Part shown: positions 8,516 through 14,354 of the stretch, piece after piece
How positions within the stretch are numbered: the first letter of the stretch is position 1
How the letters are laid out: the number at the start of each line of letters is the position of its first letter
NCBI GenBank assembly: GCA_946405475.1
Contig: CAMJHI010000010.1
Span: 1 to 19,290 of the forward strand
DNA length: 19,290 bases
Direction of reading: 5' to 3'
From: an uncultured Clostridia bacterium
GTDB taxonomy: Bacteria > Bacillota > Clostridia > Oscillospirales > Acutalibacteraceae
Made by a program: the position numbers and the translations under genes
Notes under the pieces: model-generated
Seen by the model: only the letters and a program-made list of their open reading frames with translations
What the model was told of the DNA's origin: nothing
The model's database searches: none

Positions 8516-8559
8516 AAAAATCAGCATACAGCCGTGCGGCAGACTCTGCCGCACGACTG
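8516..8559 (-). terminator. Strong hairpin between glcK and murB, possible attenuator
   Basis: Read on the minus strand, CAGTCGTGCGGCAG and CTGCCGCACGGCTG form a 14-bp stem (one G-U pair) with the 3-nt loop AGT. A TTTTT run starts only 8 nt after the stem, so this is not a textbook terminator. The murB ribosome-binding site follows the T-run. The G-U pair works only on the minus-strand RNA (it would be C-A on the other), which supports that direction. Confidence 0.55.
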
Positions 8560-8588
8560 CGCACAGTTGATTATGGGCGATTGTCGGC

Positions 8589-9539
8589 TTATTTATCCAG
8601 CAGCGCCGCGCCGATGATACCGGCGTCGTTGCCGAGCACCGCGCAGCAGATCTCGGTCTGCTTTTCGGAATAGATGCTGTAGCGCTCGCGCTTGATGTGG
8701 GTGCGGATGGGCTGCAGCAGCGTGTCTTTTTCGTGGCTGATGCCGCCGCTGATGCAGATGACCTCGGGCTGGAGGGCGTTGATGATGTTGATGATGCCGA
8801 CCGAAACGTAGTAGATGTAGCGCGCGACGACCTTTTTGCCGGTTTCGTCGCCCTGACGCATGGCGTCGAACGCCGTTCTGCCGTTGACGCGGTCGATGTT
8901 GTCGTCAACGAGCTTCCACATCAGGCTGTCCTGATTCTGCACCATGGCGTCCTTGGTCTGGGCGATGAGCGCCGTGGCGGAAGCGTAACGTTCCCAGCAG
9001 CCGCGGCGGCCGCAGTTGCACTGCTCGCCGTCGACCACGATGACCATGTGGCCCATTTCGCCCGCGGCATAGTTGACGCCGTTGACGAGCTTGCCGTCAA
9101 TGACGATGCCGCTGCCCACGCCCGTGCCCAGCGTAATGGCCACGAAGCTGTCGCGCCCCTTGCCCGCGCCGGCGAGCGCCTCGCCCAGAGCGGCGCAGTT
9201 GGCGTCGTTATCAATATAAACATTTTCGCAGCCGAGGCTTTTGACCAGCATTTCCTTGGCGGGAACGTGGTTGAAATCAAGGTTGTTGGCAAAGTCGATC
9301 ATGCCGGTGGCCTTGTTGACGGAACCGGGCGTGCCGATGCCGATGGAAGCGACCTGATCCATGGTGATGCCGGCATCCGCCACCGCCATGCGGACCGCGG
9401 CGGCGATATCGTCGAAAATCGCCTGCGCCGGGCGGGGCAGGTTGGTTTTGAGCTTGCCTCTGCCGACAATATTGAAATCGTCATCCACAACGCCGACGGC
9501 AATGTTCGTGCCGCCCAGATCTACGCCTACTCTGTACAT
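8589..9539 (-). CDS. glcK: ROK-family glucokinase
   Basis: Phosphorylates glucose to glucose-6-phosphate with ATP. The 316 residues show the ROK fold: phosphate loop DLGGTNIAVG (7-16), catalytic D112 in DNDAN, second phosphate motif TLGTGVGSG (137-145), and the ROK zinc site made of H164 in GEMGH with C174, C176 and C181 in CNCGRRGCWE. The ATG at 9539 has GGAGG upstream; another ATG within the leader is out of frame. It lies 50 nt after hprK and 89 nt before murB. Glucose specificity is inferred from overall similarity to Firmicutes GlcK and from the position next to hprK; other hexoses or hexosamines are possible. Compare the second ROK gene in this window, which lacks the cysteines. Confidence 0.9.
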   Translation of the reverse strand: MYRVGVDLGGTNIAVGVVDDDFNIVGRGKLKTNLPRPAQAIFDDIAAAVRMAVADAGITMDQVASIGIGTPGSVNKATGMIDFANNLDFNHVPAKEMLVKSLGCENVYIDNDANCAALGEALAGAGKGRDSFVAITLGTGVGSGIVIDGKLVNGVNYAAGEMGHMVIVVDGEQCNCGRRGCWERYASATALIAQTKDAMVQNQDSLMWKLVDDNIDRVNGRTAFDAMRQGDETGKKVVARYIYYVSVGIINIINALQPEVICISGGISHEKDTLLQPIRTHIKRERYSIYSEKQTEICCAVLGNDAGIIGAALLDK

Positions 9540-9589
9540 TTTTCATATCCTCCGTTTTTGAATATATTATTTGAATCATGGTTTCACGA

Positions 9590-10558
9590 TCAGAAGTTAT
9601 GCCAGACCTCGATCTCTTCCTGTTTTGGGGCAATGTCGTCATCCATGCCCAGGCTGTGCAGCAATTCACGCGCCGCGTTATAGCCCAGCTTTTCCTGCCG
9701 GTTGTTCATGGCGGCGGCCTCGATGATGATGGAAAGGTTGCGGCCGGGCTTGACCGGCACCACCGTCATGGGCACCTCGATGCCGAGAATGGAGGTGTAA
9801 TTCTTTTCCAGCCCCAGACGGTCGTAGACCTTTTCTTTATCCCACTGCTCCAGCTCGACCACCATGTCGATCTTTTCGGTGAGCTTGACCGCGCCCATGC
9901 CGAAAATGCGGCGGGCGTTGATGATACCCACGCCGCGCACCTCGATGAAGTGGCGGATGTTGTCGGGCGCGGAGCCGACGAGGGTGCGGGAGGAAACCTT
10001 GCGGATCTCCACCGCGTCATCCGCGATCAGTCGATGGCCGCGCTTGATGAGCTCGAGCGCGGTTTCGCTTTTGCCCACGCCGCTGTCGCCTAAAATCAGC
10101 ACGCCCTCGCCGTAGACCTCAACGAGCACGCCGTGGCGCGTGATGCGCGGCGCCAGCTCGACCCCGAGGAAGGAAATGATGGCGGACATGCACGCCGAGG
10201 TGGAATCCCCTGTGGTGAGCACCGGCACCCGGTATTGCTGCGCCAGTTCAAGAAAACCCTCGGGGCAGTCGAGGCTGCGCGTGATGATGCACGCCACCGG
10301 ACGGCGGGACAGGTAATTGTCGAGCCGCTGCTGCTTTTCTTCGGGGGAAAGGCTGTTGATATAGTTGATTTCCGCCAGCCCCAGAAACTGGATGCGGCCG
10401 GAATCGAAATAATCATGATAGCCGGACAGGATCAGACCGGGGCGGTTGACCTCCTGCATGGAAACGTAGATCTCCTGCGGGTCGCAGGGCGCGTAAAGCA
10501 CGCGGAAGGAATGCTCCTTGATGATTCTGGCCAGGGAAACCGAATATTTGGAAGTCAT
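9590..10558 (-). CDS. hprK: HPr kinase/phosphorylase
   Basis: Phosphorylates and dephosphorylates Ser46 of HPr, controlling carbon catabolite repression and sugar uptake in Firmicutes. The 322 residues show an N-terminal domain (about 1-130), then the catalytic domain with RHG (141-143, the histidine before the P-loop), Walker A GDSGVGKS (157-164), ADDAVEI (179-185) and the family signature EVRGVGIIN (206-214). The chosen ATG at 10558 gives MTSKYSVSLARIIKE, the expected family N-terminus, with AAGGA upstream. An in-frame codon at 10630 would start inside the promoter and is rejected. A strong promoter lies at 10602-10630. It heads the run hprK-glcK-murB-whiA-dnaE. From family knowledge its kinase activity is stimulated by fructose-1,6-bisphosphate, the product of pfkA further down. 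Confidence 0.97.
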   Translation of the reverse strand: MTSKYSVSLARIIKEHSFRVLYAPCDPQEIYVSMQEVNRPGLILSGYHDYFDSGRIQFLGLAEINYINSLSPEEKQQRLDNYLSRRPVACIITRSLDCPEGFLELAQQYRVPVLTTGDSTSACMSAIISFLGVELAPRITRHGVLVEVYGEGVLILGDSGVGKSETALELIKRGHRLIADDAVEIRKVSSRTLVGSAPDNIRHFIEVRGVGIINARRIFGMGAVKLTEKIDMVVELEQWDKEKVYDRLGLEKNYTSILGIEVPMTVVPVKPGRNLSIIIEAAAMNNRQEKLGYNAARELLHSLGMDDDIAPKQEEIEVWHNF

Positions 10559-10601
10559 GTGAATCACGTCCTTATCATGGCAAAACATACCACTGTACGT
10601 T

Positions 10602-10630
10602 ATTATATAGACTATTTCCGCAAACTTCAA
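10602..10630 (-). promoter_or_regulatory. Sigma-A-type promoter for the hprK operon
   Basis: On the minus strand, TTGAAG (10630-10625) and a perfect TATAAT (10607-10602) with a 17-nt spacer. The expected transcript start near 10595 leaves a leader of roughly 37 nt. It begins 24 nt after the spoIIID stop codon. Confidence 0.85.
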
Positions 10631-10653
10631 GATATTGCGCAGAAAAATTCATT

Positions 10654-10914
10654 TTATTTGTTCGTTTCCTCGGCGCGGTACTTGCGGCGCGTCGCCTGAC
10701 CCCCGCGGATATGGCGCTGCGCCTTGTTCTGCGCAAGCACGGCGCACACCCGCTCGTGCAGCAGCGGATCAAAAAAGGCAAGTCTGCGGGACACGTCGGT
10801 GTGCACCGTGGATTTGCTCACGCCGTACTGCTTCGCCGCCGCGCGCACGGTGGCGTTGTTCGCTGCGATGAATCGACCGAGCTCAAGCGCCCGTTCTTCA
10901 ACCGGATCTCTCAT
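10654..10914 (-). CDS. spoIIID: Sporulation transcriptional regulator SpoIIID
   Basis: Small DNA-binding regulator of 86 residues that in Bacillus acts in the mother cell, activating and repressing sigma-E-dependent genes and promoting sigma-K production. Visible features are MRDPVEERALELGRFI at the N-terminus, a helix-turn-helix ATVRAAAKQYGVSKSTVH (about 21-38) and the basic family tail RHIRGGQATRRKY (about 67-79). It supports an endospore-forming lineage. The ATG at 10914 has GGAGG 6 nt upstream, but that site is buried in the 3' arm of a perfect 11-bp terminator-like hairpin. No terminator is seen after it, and the hprK promoter starts 24 nt downstream of the stop, so spoIIID transcripts could run into hprK. 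Confidence 0.96.
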   Translation of the reverse strand: MRDPVEERALELGRFIAANNATVRAAAKQYGVSKSTVHTDVSRRLAFFDPLLHERVCAVLAQNKAQRHIRGGQATRRKYRAEETNK

Positions 10915-10952
10915 AAAAACCCTCCCGTCACTCCATGAATATGACGGGAGGG
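10915..10952 (-). terminator. Terminator hairpin that contains the spoIIID ribosome-binding site
   Basis: On the minus strand CCCTCCCGTCA (10952-10942) and TGACGGGAGGG (10930-10920) pair perfectly over 11 bp around an 11-nt loop and are followed by TTTTT and then the spoIIID ATG. It has every mark of an intrinsic terminator for the SIS gene 20 nt upstream. The same 3' arm holds GGAGG, the only ribosome-binding site for spoIIID, which would be hidden in any transcript that includes the whole hairpin. Confidence 0.88.
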
Positions 10953-10962
10953 CCGCGGTTAT
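10938..10962 (-). promoter_or_regulatory. Candidate sigma-E-like promoter for spoIIID
   Basis: On the minus strand, ATAA (10962-10959) and CATATT (10943-10938) are separated by 15 nt, loosely resembling sigma-E elements (ATA at -35, CATACA-like at -10). The -10 lies at the start of the hairpin loop, so transcription would begin near 10931 and omit the 5' arm, leaving the ribosome-binding site free. The match is weak and the assignment is a hypothesis. Confidence 0.25.
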
Positions 10963-10971
10963 ACCAAACGC

Positions 10972-11592
10972 TTATTCGCTGAAAAATTCCGCCTCGAGCA
11001 TGGCGCACAGGGCGTGATAGACCGGCAGCGTCAGCTCCTGCACGCGGTAGGTTTCCCGCGCGGGCAGGCGGATGCAGACGGTGCATTTGTCGGACAGCGG
11101 GCTGTGTGCTTCGCCCGTGATGCCGACGCTGAGCAGCTGCTTCGCGCCCGCGGCGCGCACGGCGTTGACGACGCTGGGCGAATGGCCGGAGGTACTCAGG
11201 GCGATAAGCACGTCGCCCGGGCAGCCGTAAGCGTAGGCCTGCTGCGCGTAGGCGTAATCGAACTCTTCATCGTTGGCGAACGCCGAAAGCAGCGCGGCGT
11301 GCGCGTTGAGCGAAATAGCCGGCAGACCGCCCTGCAGGTGGGACAGAATGTCGCGGTCGTGGTTGAACGCCGTGCCCCCGACCGGGCGGCGCAGCAAAAA
11401 GCCCTTCATCAGTTCGCCCACGATATGGTCGGCGTCCGCGGCGCTGCCGCCGTTGCCGCATACCAGTACCTTGCCGCCGCCGCGGTAACATTCGCGCAGA
11501 GAAATAAACGCACTGTATATTTCTTTGCGGCAGACGTTCAGCGCCGGATAATGCTCGAACAGGCGTTCAAAAATCTCGGTTGATGTCGCCAT
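10972..11592 (-). CDS. SIS-domain sugar-phosphate isomerase, GmhA/DiaA-like
   Basis: 206 residues, a single SIS domain of the GmhA (sedoheptulose-7-phosphate isomerase) / DiaA type. Visible features are CGNGGSAADADHIVGELMKG (45-64), in which E60 aligns with the catalytic glutamate of GmhA, STSGHSPSVVNA (133-144) binding phosphate, and QELTLPVYHALC (185-196), in which H193 aligns with the catalytic histidine. Both catalytic residues being present suggests an active aldose-ketose isomerase rather than only a scaffold. The substrate cannot be told; heptose phosphate is one option. The ATG at 11592 has GAAAGGAA upstream and lies 20 nt after the ROK gene, so the two form an operon and probably act on the same sugar. 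No other heptose-pathway gene is in view. Confidence 0.85.
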   Translation of the reverse strand: MATSTEIFERLFEHYPALNVCRKEIYSAFISLRECYRGGGKVLVCGNGGSAADADHIVGELMKGFLLRRPVGGTAFNHDRDILSHLQGGLPAISLNAHAALLSAFANDEEFDYAYAQQAYAYGCPGDVLIALSTSGHSPSVVNAVRAAGAKQLLSVGITGEAHSPLSDKCTVCIRLPARETYRVQELTLPVYHALCAMLEAEFFSE

Positions 11593-11612
11593 TTTTTGTC
11601 ACGTTCCTTTCG

Positions 11613-12593
11613 TTATTCCGCCGTCATCGCCACGCCGAGCGCCGCGTAATCGCCGATGCTCTCGCCCAGCGCCGCGGGCACGATGCGGCAAACCAGCGCC
11701 GCGCCGGGCAGCGCCTCACGGCGGATGGCCTCGTTCATTTTTTCGCGCAGCAGCGCCGATGAGCGGGCGTAGATGCTGCCGATGACGATGACGTCCGGGT
11801 TGAGGATATCGATCAGGACCGCCAGCCCGCGGCCGAGGTATTCGCCGCACAGGTCATAGATTTGAACAGCGGTTTCGTCCCCCTGCTCGGCGGCGATCGC
11901 CACCGACTTTGCCGTGATGGTTTCCACTTCCGCTTCGCTTGGGCAAAAGGCCGGTCTGATCCCCTTTTGCAATTGAGATAATACAATTTGTTTAGAAAGC
12001 CTGGCAATGCCGCCGCCGCTGCAAAAGCCTTCAAACGACCCTGCTTTGCCGTAGCCGACGGGTCCGTCCTCACATAAGCGGACGTGCCCGACCTCACCGG
12101 CATAGTCGTTGGCGCCGGTGTAAAGGCGGCCGTTGAGGATCAGCCCCGCGCCCATGCCCGTGCCGAAGGTGAGGAACACCATGTTGTCGCTCCCCTGCCC
12201 CGCGCCGAAGCGCCATTCGGCCAGAGCGCAGGCGTTCGCGTCGTTTTGAAGCCGCGTCGGGATCCCGAGCCGCTCCTGCGTGAGAGCCGTCAGCGGCACA
12301 TGATCCCAATCGGGCAGATTCGGCGGCGAAAGGATCACGCCCGTTTTGCTGTCGAGCGGCCCGCCGCAGCTGATCCCGCAGCCCGCGACGTCCCGACAGC
12401 TCAAGCCGTTTTGCGCCAGCAGCGTTTCAGCGACAGTGAAAAGCTCTTGCGTCACCGCCCGCCAGCCGCGTTCCGGCTTTGTTTCAAACCGGAGCTTATC
12501 CGTGATGCGGCACTGACCGCCGCCCTCGCTTTCACCGAGCACCGCGGCGCACTTGGTGCCGCCGATATCAAAACCGAGCCAAACCTTTTTCAT
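11613..12593 (-). CDS. ROK-family sugar kinase lacking the zinc cysteines
   Basis: 326 residues. The ROK fold is clear: phosphate loop GFDIGGTKCA (7-16), catalytic D118 in QNDANACALAEW, TFGTGMGAG (142-150) and GEVGH (166-170) with the conserved histidine H170. The usual CxCGxxGCxE zinc motif is replaced by GYGKAGSFEGFCSG (180-193), a form I recall from a distinct ROK subgroup. Kinase activity on a hexose or related sugar is likely, substrate unknown. The ATG at 12593 gives MKKVWLGFDIGGT with GGGGGAACGC upstream; a longer in-frame start at 12635 overlaps the promoter and is rejected. It leads the operon with the SIS isomerase and has a good promoter at 12626-12654. It has no winged-helix DNA-binding domain, so it is not a ROK repressor. 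Confidence 0.9.
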   Translation of the reverse strand: MKKVWLGFDIGGTKCAAVLGESEGGGQCRITDKLRFETKPERGWRAVTQELFTVAETLLAQNGLSCRDVAGCGISCGGPLDSKTGVILSPPNLPDWDHVPLTALTQERLGIPTRLQNDANACALAEWRFGAGQGSDNMVFLTFGTGMGAGLILNGRLYTGANDYAGEVGHVRLCEDGPVGYGKAGSFEGFCSGGGIARLSKQIVLSQLQKGIRPAFCPSEAEVETITAKSVAIAAEQGDETAVQIYDLCGEYLGRGLAVLIDILNPDVIVIGSIYARSSALLREKMNEAIRREALPGAALVCRIVPAALGESIGDYAALGVAMTAE

Positions 12594-12625
12594 GCGTTCC
12601 CCCGATAATATCATTTTCTTTGACC

Positions 12626-12654
12626 ATAATACCATTTGAGACCGATCCGGTCAA
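12626..12654 (-). promoter_or_regulatory. Sigma-A-type promoter for the ROK-SIS operon
   Basis: On the minus strand, TTGACC (12654-12649) and TATTAT (12631-12626) with a 17-nt spacer, giving a leader of about 25 nt before the ROK start. It lies in the divergent region shared with the DUF421 gene. Confidence 0.82.
12636..12654. repeat. Imperfect inverted repeat over the -35 of the ROK promoter
   Basis: TTGAGACCG and CGGTCAA flank a 3-nt centre (ATC), forming an inverted repeat with one unpaired base. It overlaps the -35 box and spacer of the ROK-SIS promoter and lies about 27 nt before the DUF421 start, so it could be an operator for a repressor. This is inference from position and symmetry only. 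Confidence 0.4.
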
Positions 12655-12680
12655 GAACAATTGAGAAACGGGGTGTTTTG

Positions 12681-13352
12681 TTGATTACGACACTGTGCCG
12701 CACCGTCATTTTATATGCGGCGGTCATTCTCGCCATGCGGCTCATGGGCAAGCGGCAGATCGGCGAGCTGCAGCCAACGGAGCTGGTGGTGACGATCCTG
12801 CTGTCGGAGGTCGCCGCCATGCCGCTGCAGGATCCGGATATTCCGCTCATCTCCTCCATCGTATCCGTTCTGCTGCTGGTGAGCCTGTCCATTTTTACGT
12901 CGGTCCTCACACTGCACAACGCCCGCTGCCGGGAAGTGTTTGAAGGGCACCCCGCCATTGTGGTGCGCGACGGCAAGCCGGATTTCAAAAAGATGAAGGA
13001 ATTGCGCATGACGGCGCAGGATCTGCTTTCGGCGCTGCGGCAAAAGGACGTTTTTGAATTGGAACAGGTCAAGTACGCCATTGTGGAAACCAACGGCACG
13101 ATCAGCGTGCTGCTCAAGGATGAGAGCCAGCCGCTGTGTCAGGGACAGGCGCCCATTCCACTGAAAGAGGGCGTGCTGGAGCATCTGATCATCTGCGACG
13201 GCGTCGTGCTGAAAAAAACGGCGGCGGATATCGGACTGAGCCGAACCGAGCTGTCAGACTATTTGAAACAGAACGGGCTGAAACCCGAACAGGTCATGCT
13301 GCTCACCTACGGAGCGAACGGCTTCGGGAATCTGATGAAAAAAGGAGACTGA
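12681..13352 (+). CDS. DUF421 (YetF-like) membrane protein
   Basis: About 223 residues. Three N-terminal hydrophobic segments (about residues 2-22, 31-50 and 52-76) precede a cytosolic mixed alpha/beta domain. The motif MRLMGKRQIGELQPTELV (about 19-36) is the hallmark of the DUF421/YetF/YrbG family, whose function is not established; some members are linked to spore or envelope stress. The start is the TTG at 12681, giving MITTLCRTVILYAAV as in homologues, with GGGGTG just upstream; TTG at 12678 is the alternative. An in-frame TTG at 12636 lacks a ribosome-binding site. The gene is divergent from the ROK operon and followed by the DUF4363 gene after 2 nt. I could not find a convincing promoter on this strand. 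Confidence 0.9.
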   Translation: MITTLCRTVILYAAVILAMRLMGKRQIGELQPTELVVTILLSEVAAMPLQDPDIPLISSIVSVLLLVSLSIFTSVLTLHNARCREVFEGHPAIVVRDGKPDFKKMKELRMTAQDLLSALRQKDVFELEQVKYAIVETNGTISVLLKDESQPLCQGQAPIPLKEGVLEHLIICDGVVLKKTAADIGLSRTELSDYLKQNGLKPEQVMLLTYGANGFGNLMKKGD

Positions 13353-13354
13353 CC

Positions 13355-13696
13355 ATGAACCGAACCATTGCGGCAGCCGTTTTGCTGCTTGTTGTGCTGA
13401 TCAGCGCCGTCGGCACTTCCCTGCTGCTGCGGCGGCAGACGAACGAACTGATCGCGCTGGCCGAGCAGGCGTTTCAGGATGACACGCGCACAGACGAGCT
13501 GGTGGCGGCGTGGGAGAAGCGGCAGGCGGCGTTTGCGGTGCTGTTGGGGCACGATCACTTTGAAAACCTGAACAGCGCCGTGCGGGTGCTGCCCTATCTG
13601 GAGCGGGAGGAATACCGCGAAGCTCTGGCGGAAGCCATCGTGCGGCTGGAGGAATTGAAAAGCCACGTTTCGTTCTCGGTCCAGACTCTGTTTTAG
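13355..13696 (+). CDS. DUF4363 family protein
   Basis: 113 residues: an N-terminal hydrophobic segment (about 5-25, AAAVLLLVVLISAVGTSLLL) that is a membrane anchor or signal sequence, then a helical, glutamate-rich domain with WEKRQAAFAVLLGHDHFENL (about 50-69). It matches my recollection of DUF4363, a clostridial family that usually follows a DUF421 gene. The ATG at 13355 is 2 nt after the DUF421 stop and its AGGAG overlaps the end of that gene, so translation is probably coupled and the two proteins likely function together in the membrane. No enzymatic motif is seen. Confidence 0.85.
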   Translation: MNRTIAAAVLLLVVLISAVGTSLLLRRQTNELIALAEQAFQDDTRTDELVAAWEKRQAAFAVLLGHDHFENLNSAVRVLPYLEREEYREALAEAIVRLEELKSHVSFSVQTLF

Positions 13697-13706
13697 CGGT
13701 GATTTT

Positions 13707-13729
13707 TCGTGTGTGTTCACGATTCTTTT
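13707..13729 (+). terminator. Weak terminator-like hairpin after the DUF4363 gene
   Basis: A 5-bp stem (TCGTG / CACGA) with a 6-nt loop, followed by TTCTTTT, 10 nt after the stop codon. The stem is short and the call is tentative. Confidence 0.35.
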
Positions 13730-13741
13730 ACAATTTTCTCT

Positions 13742-13788
13742 CTACCACTCCCTGTATCAATCGCCCTAAAAACCACAAGGAGTGGTAG
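13742..13788. repeat. Perfect 10-bp inverted repeat of unknown nature upstream of nfeD
   Basis: CTACCACTCC (13742-13751) and GGAGTGGTAG (13779-13788) are exact inverted copies separated by 27 nt. No T-run follows either side, so it is not a plain terminator, and it is 49 nt before the nfeD promoter. The surrounding 13,697-13,836 contains no reading frame that I can support. It could be a small RNA stem, a protein-binding site or a remnant of a short intergenic repeat. Confidence 0.6.
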
Positions 13789-13836
13789 TCGGACAAGCTC
13801 CCGGCACATCATAGGCGAATTTTCTCAAAAAATTGC

Positions 13837-13865
13837 TTGCACTCCGCCGCCCCTTATGATAGGAT
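13837..13865 (+). promoter_or_regulatory. Sigma-A-type promoter for the nfeD-SPFH operon
   Basis: TTGCAC (13837-13842) and TAGGAT (13860-13865) with a 17-nt spacer. The predicted start near 13872 lies only a few nucleotides before the AGGAGG of nfeD, so the leader would be very short, around 17 nt. Confidence 0.6.
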
Positions 13866-13888
13866 GAGAAGCGAAGGAGGTGATCGTC

Positions 13889-14332
13889 ATGATCCAAGTC
13901 TGGATTTGGTTGGCCGTTCTCGTCGGTTTCATCGTTTTAGAGGCGGCGACCGTTCAGCTCGTCACAATTTGGTTTGCCGTTGGAGCACTGGCAGGCTTGA
14001 TCGCGGCGCTTTTCCATGCCCCTGTCTGGCTGCAGATCGCCCTGTTTGCCCTCGTTTCGGTTCTGGCCCTGGTTCTGACGAGACCGCTGGTAAAGAAGAT
14101 GACCGCAAGAAAATTCTCCCCCACCAATGCGGATCGTTTCATCGGTCAGACCGGCGTCGTCACCAAGCGCATCGACAACCTGCAGGCCAGCGGCGAGGTG
14201 CGCGTGAAGGGCACGGTGTGGACGGCGCGCAGCGACGACGAAGCCGTGACGTTTGAAGAAAACGAGACCGTCACCGTCAAACGCATTGACGGAGCCAAGT
14301 TGATTGTTGAAAAGAAAACCCAAGAGTCATAA
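13889..14332 (+). CDS. NfeD-family membrane protein
   Basis: 147 residues of the short NfeD type, without the N-terminal ClpP-like protease domain. Hydrophobic segments lie at about residues 3-25, 27-43 and 47-65, followed by a basic stretch (RPLVKKMTARKF) and a C-terminal OB-fold-like domain (about 80-140) with IGQTGVVTKRIDNLQASGEV and VKGTVWTARS. Such proteins are partners of SPFH/stomatin proteins and are thought to organise membrane microdomains. The ATG at 13889 has AGGAGG 8 nt upstream; an in-frame GTG at 13880 overlaps that site. It is 22 nt before the SPFH gene, forming the classic NfeD-SPFH operon. Confidence 0.92.
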   Translation: MIQVWIWLAVLVGFIVLEAATVQLVTIWFAVGALAGLIAALFHAPVWLQIALFALVSVLALVLTRPLVKKMTARKFSPTNADRFIGQTGVVTKRIDNLQASGEVRVKGTVWTARSDDEAVTFEENETVTVKRIDGAKLIVEKKTQES

Positions 14333-14354
14333 TTAATTAAAGGAGGATTCTGTT

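Noticed and set aside
10559..10630. Upstream in-frame start for hprK
   Set aside because: The extension coincides with the -35 to -10 promoter region and has no family similarity.
13136..13354. Longer start for the DUF4363 gene within DUF421
   Set aside because: The internal ATG at 13355 has AGGAG at the right distance and begins the hydrophobic anchor expected of the family; the upstream part is an out-of-frame reading of DUF421.
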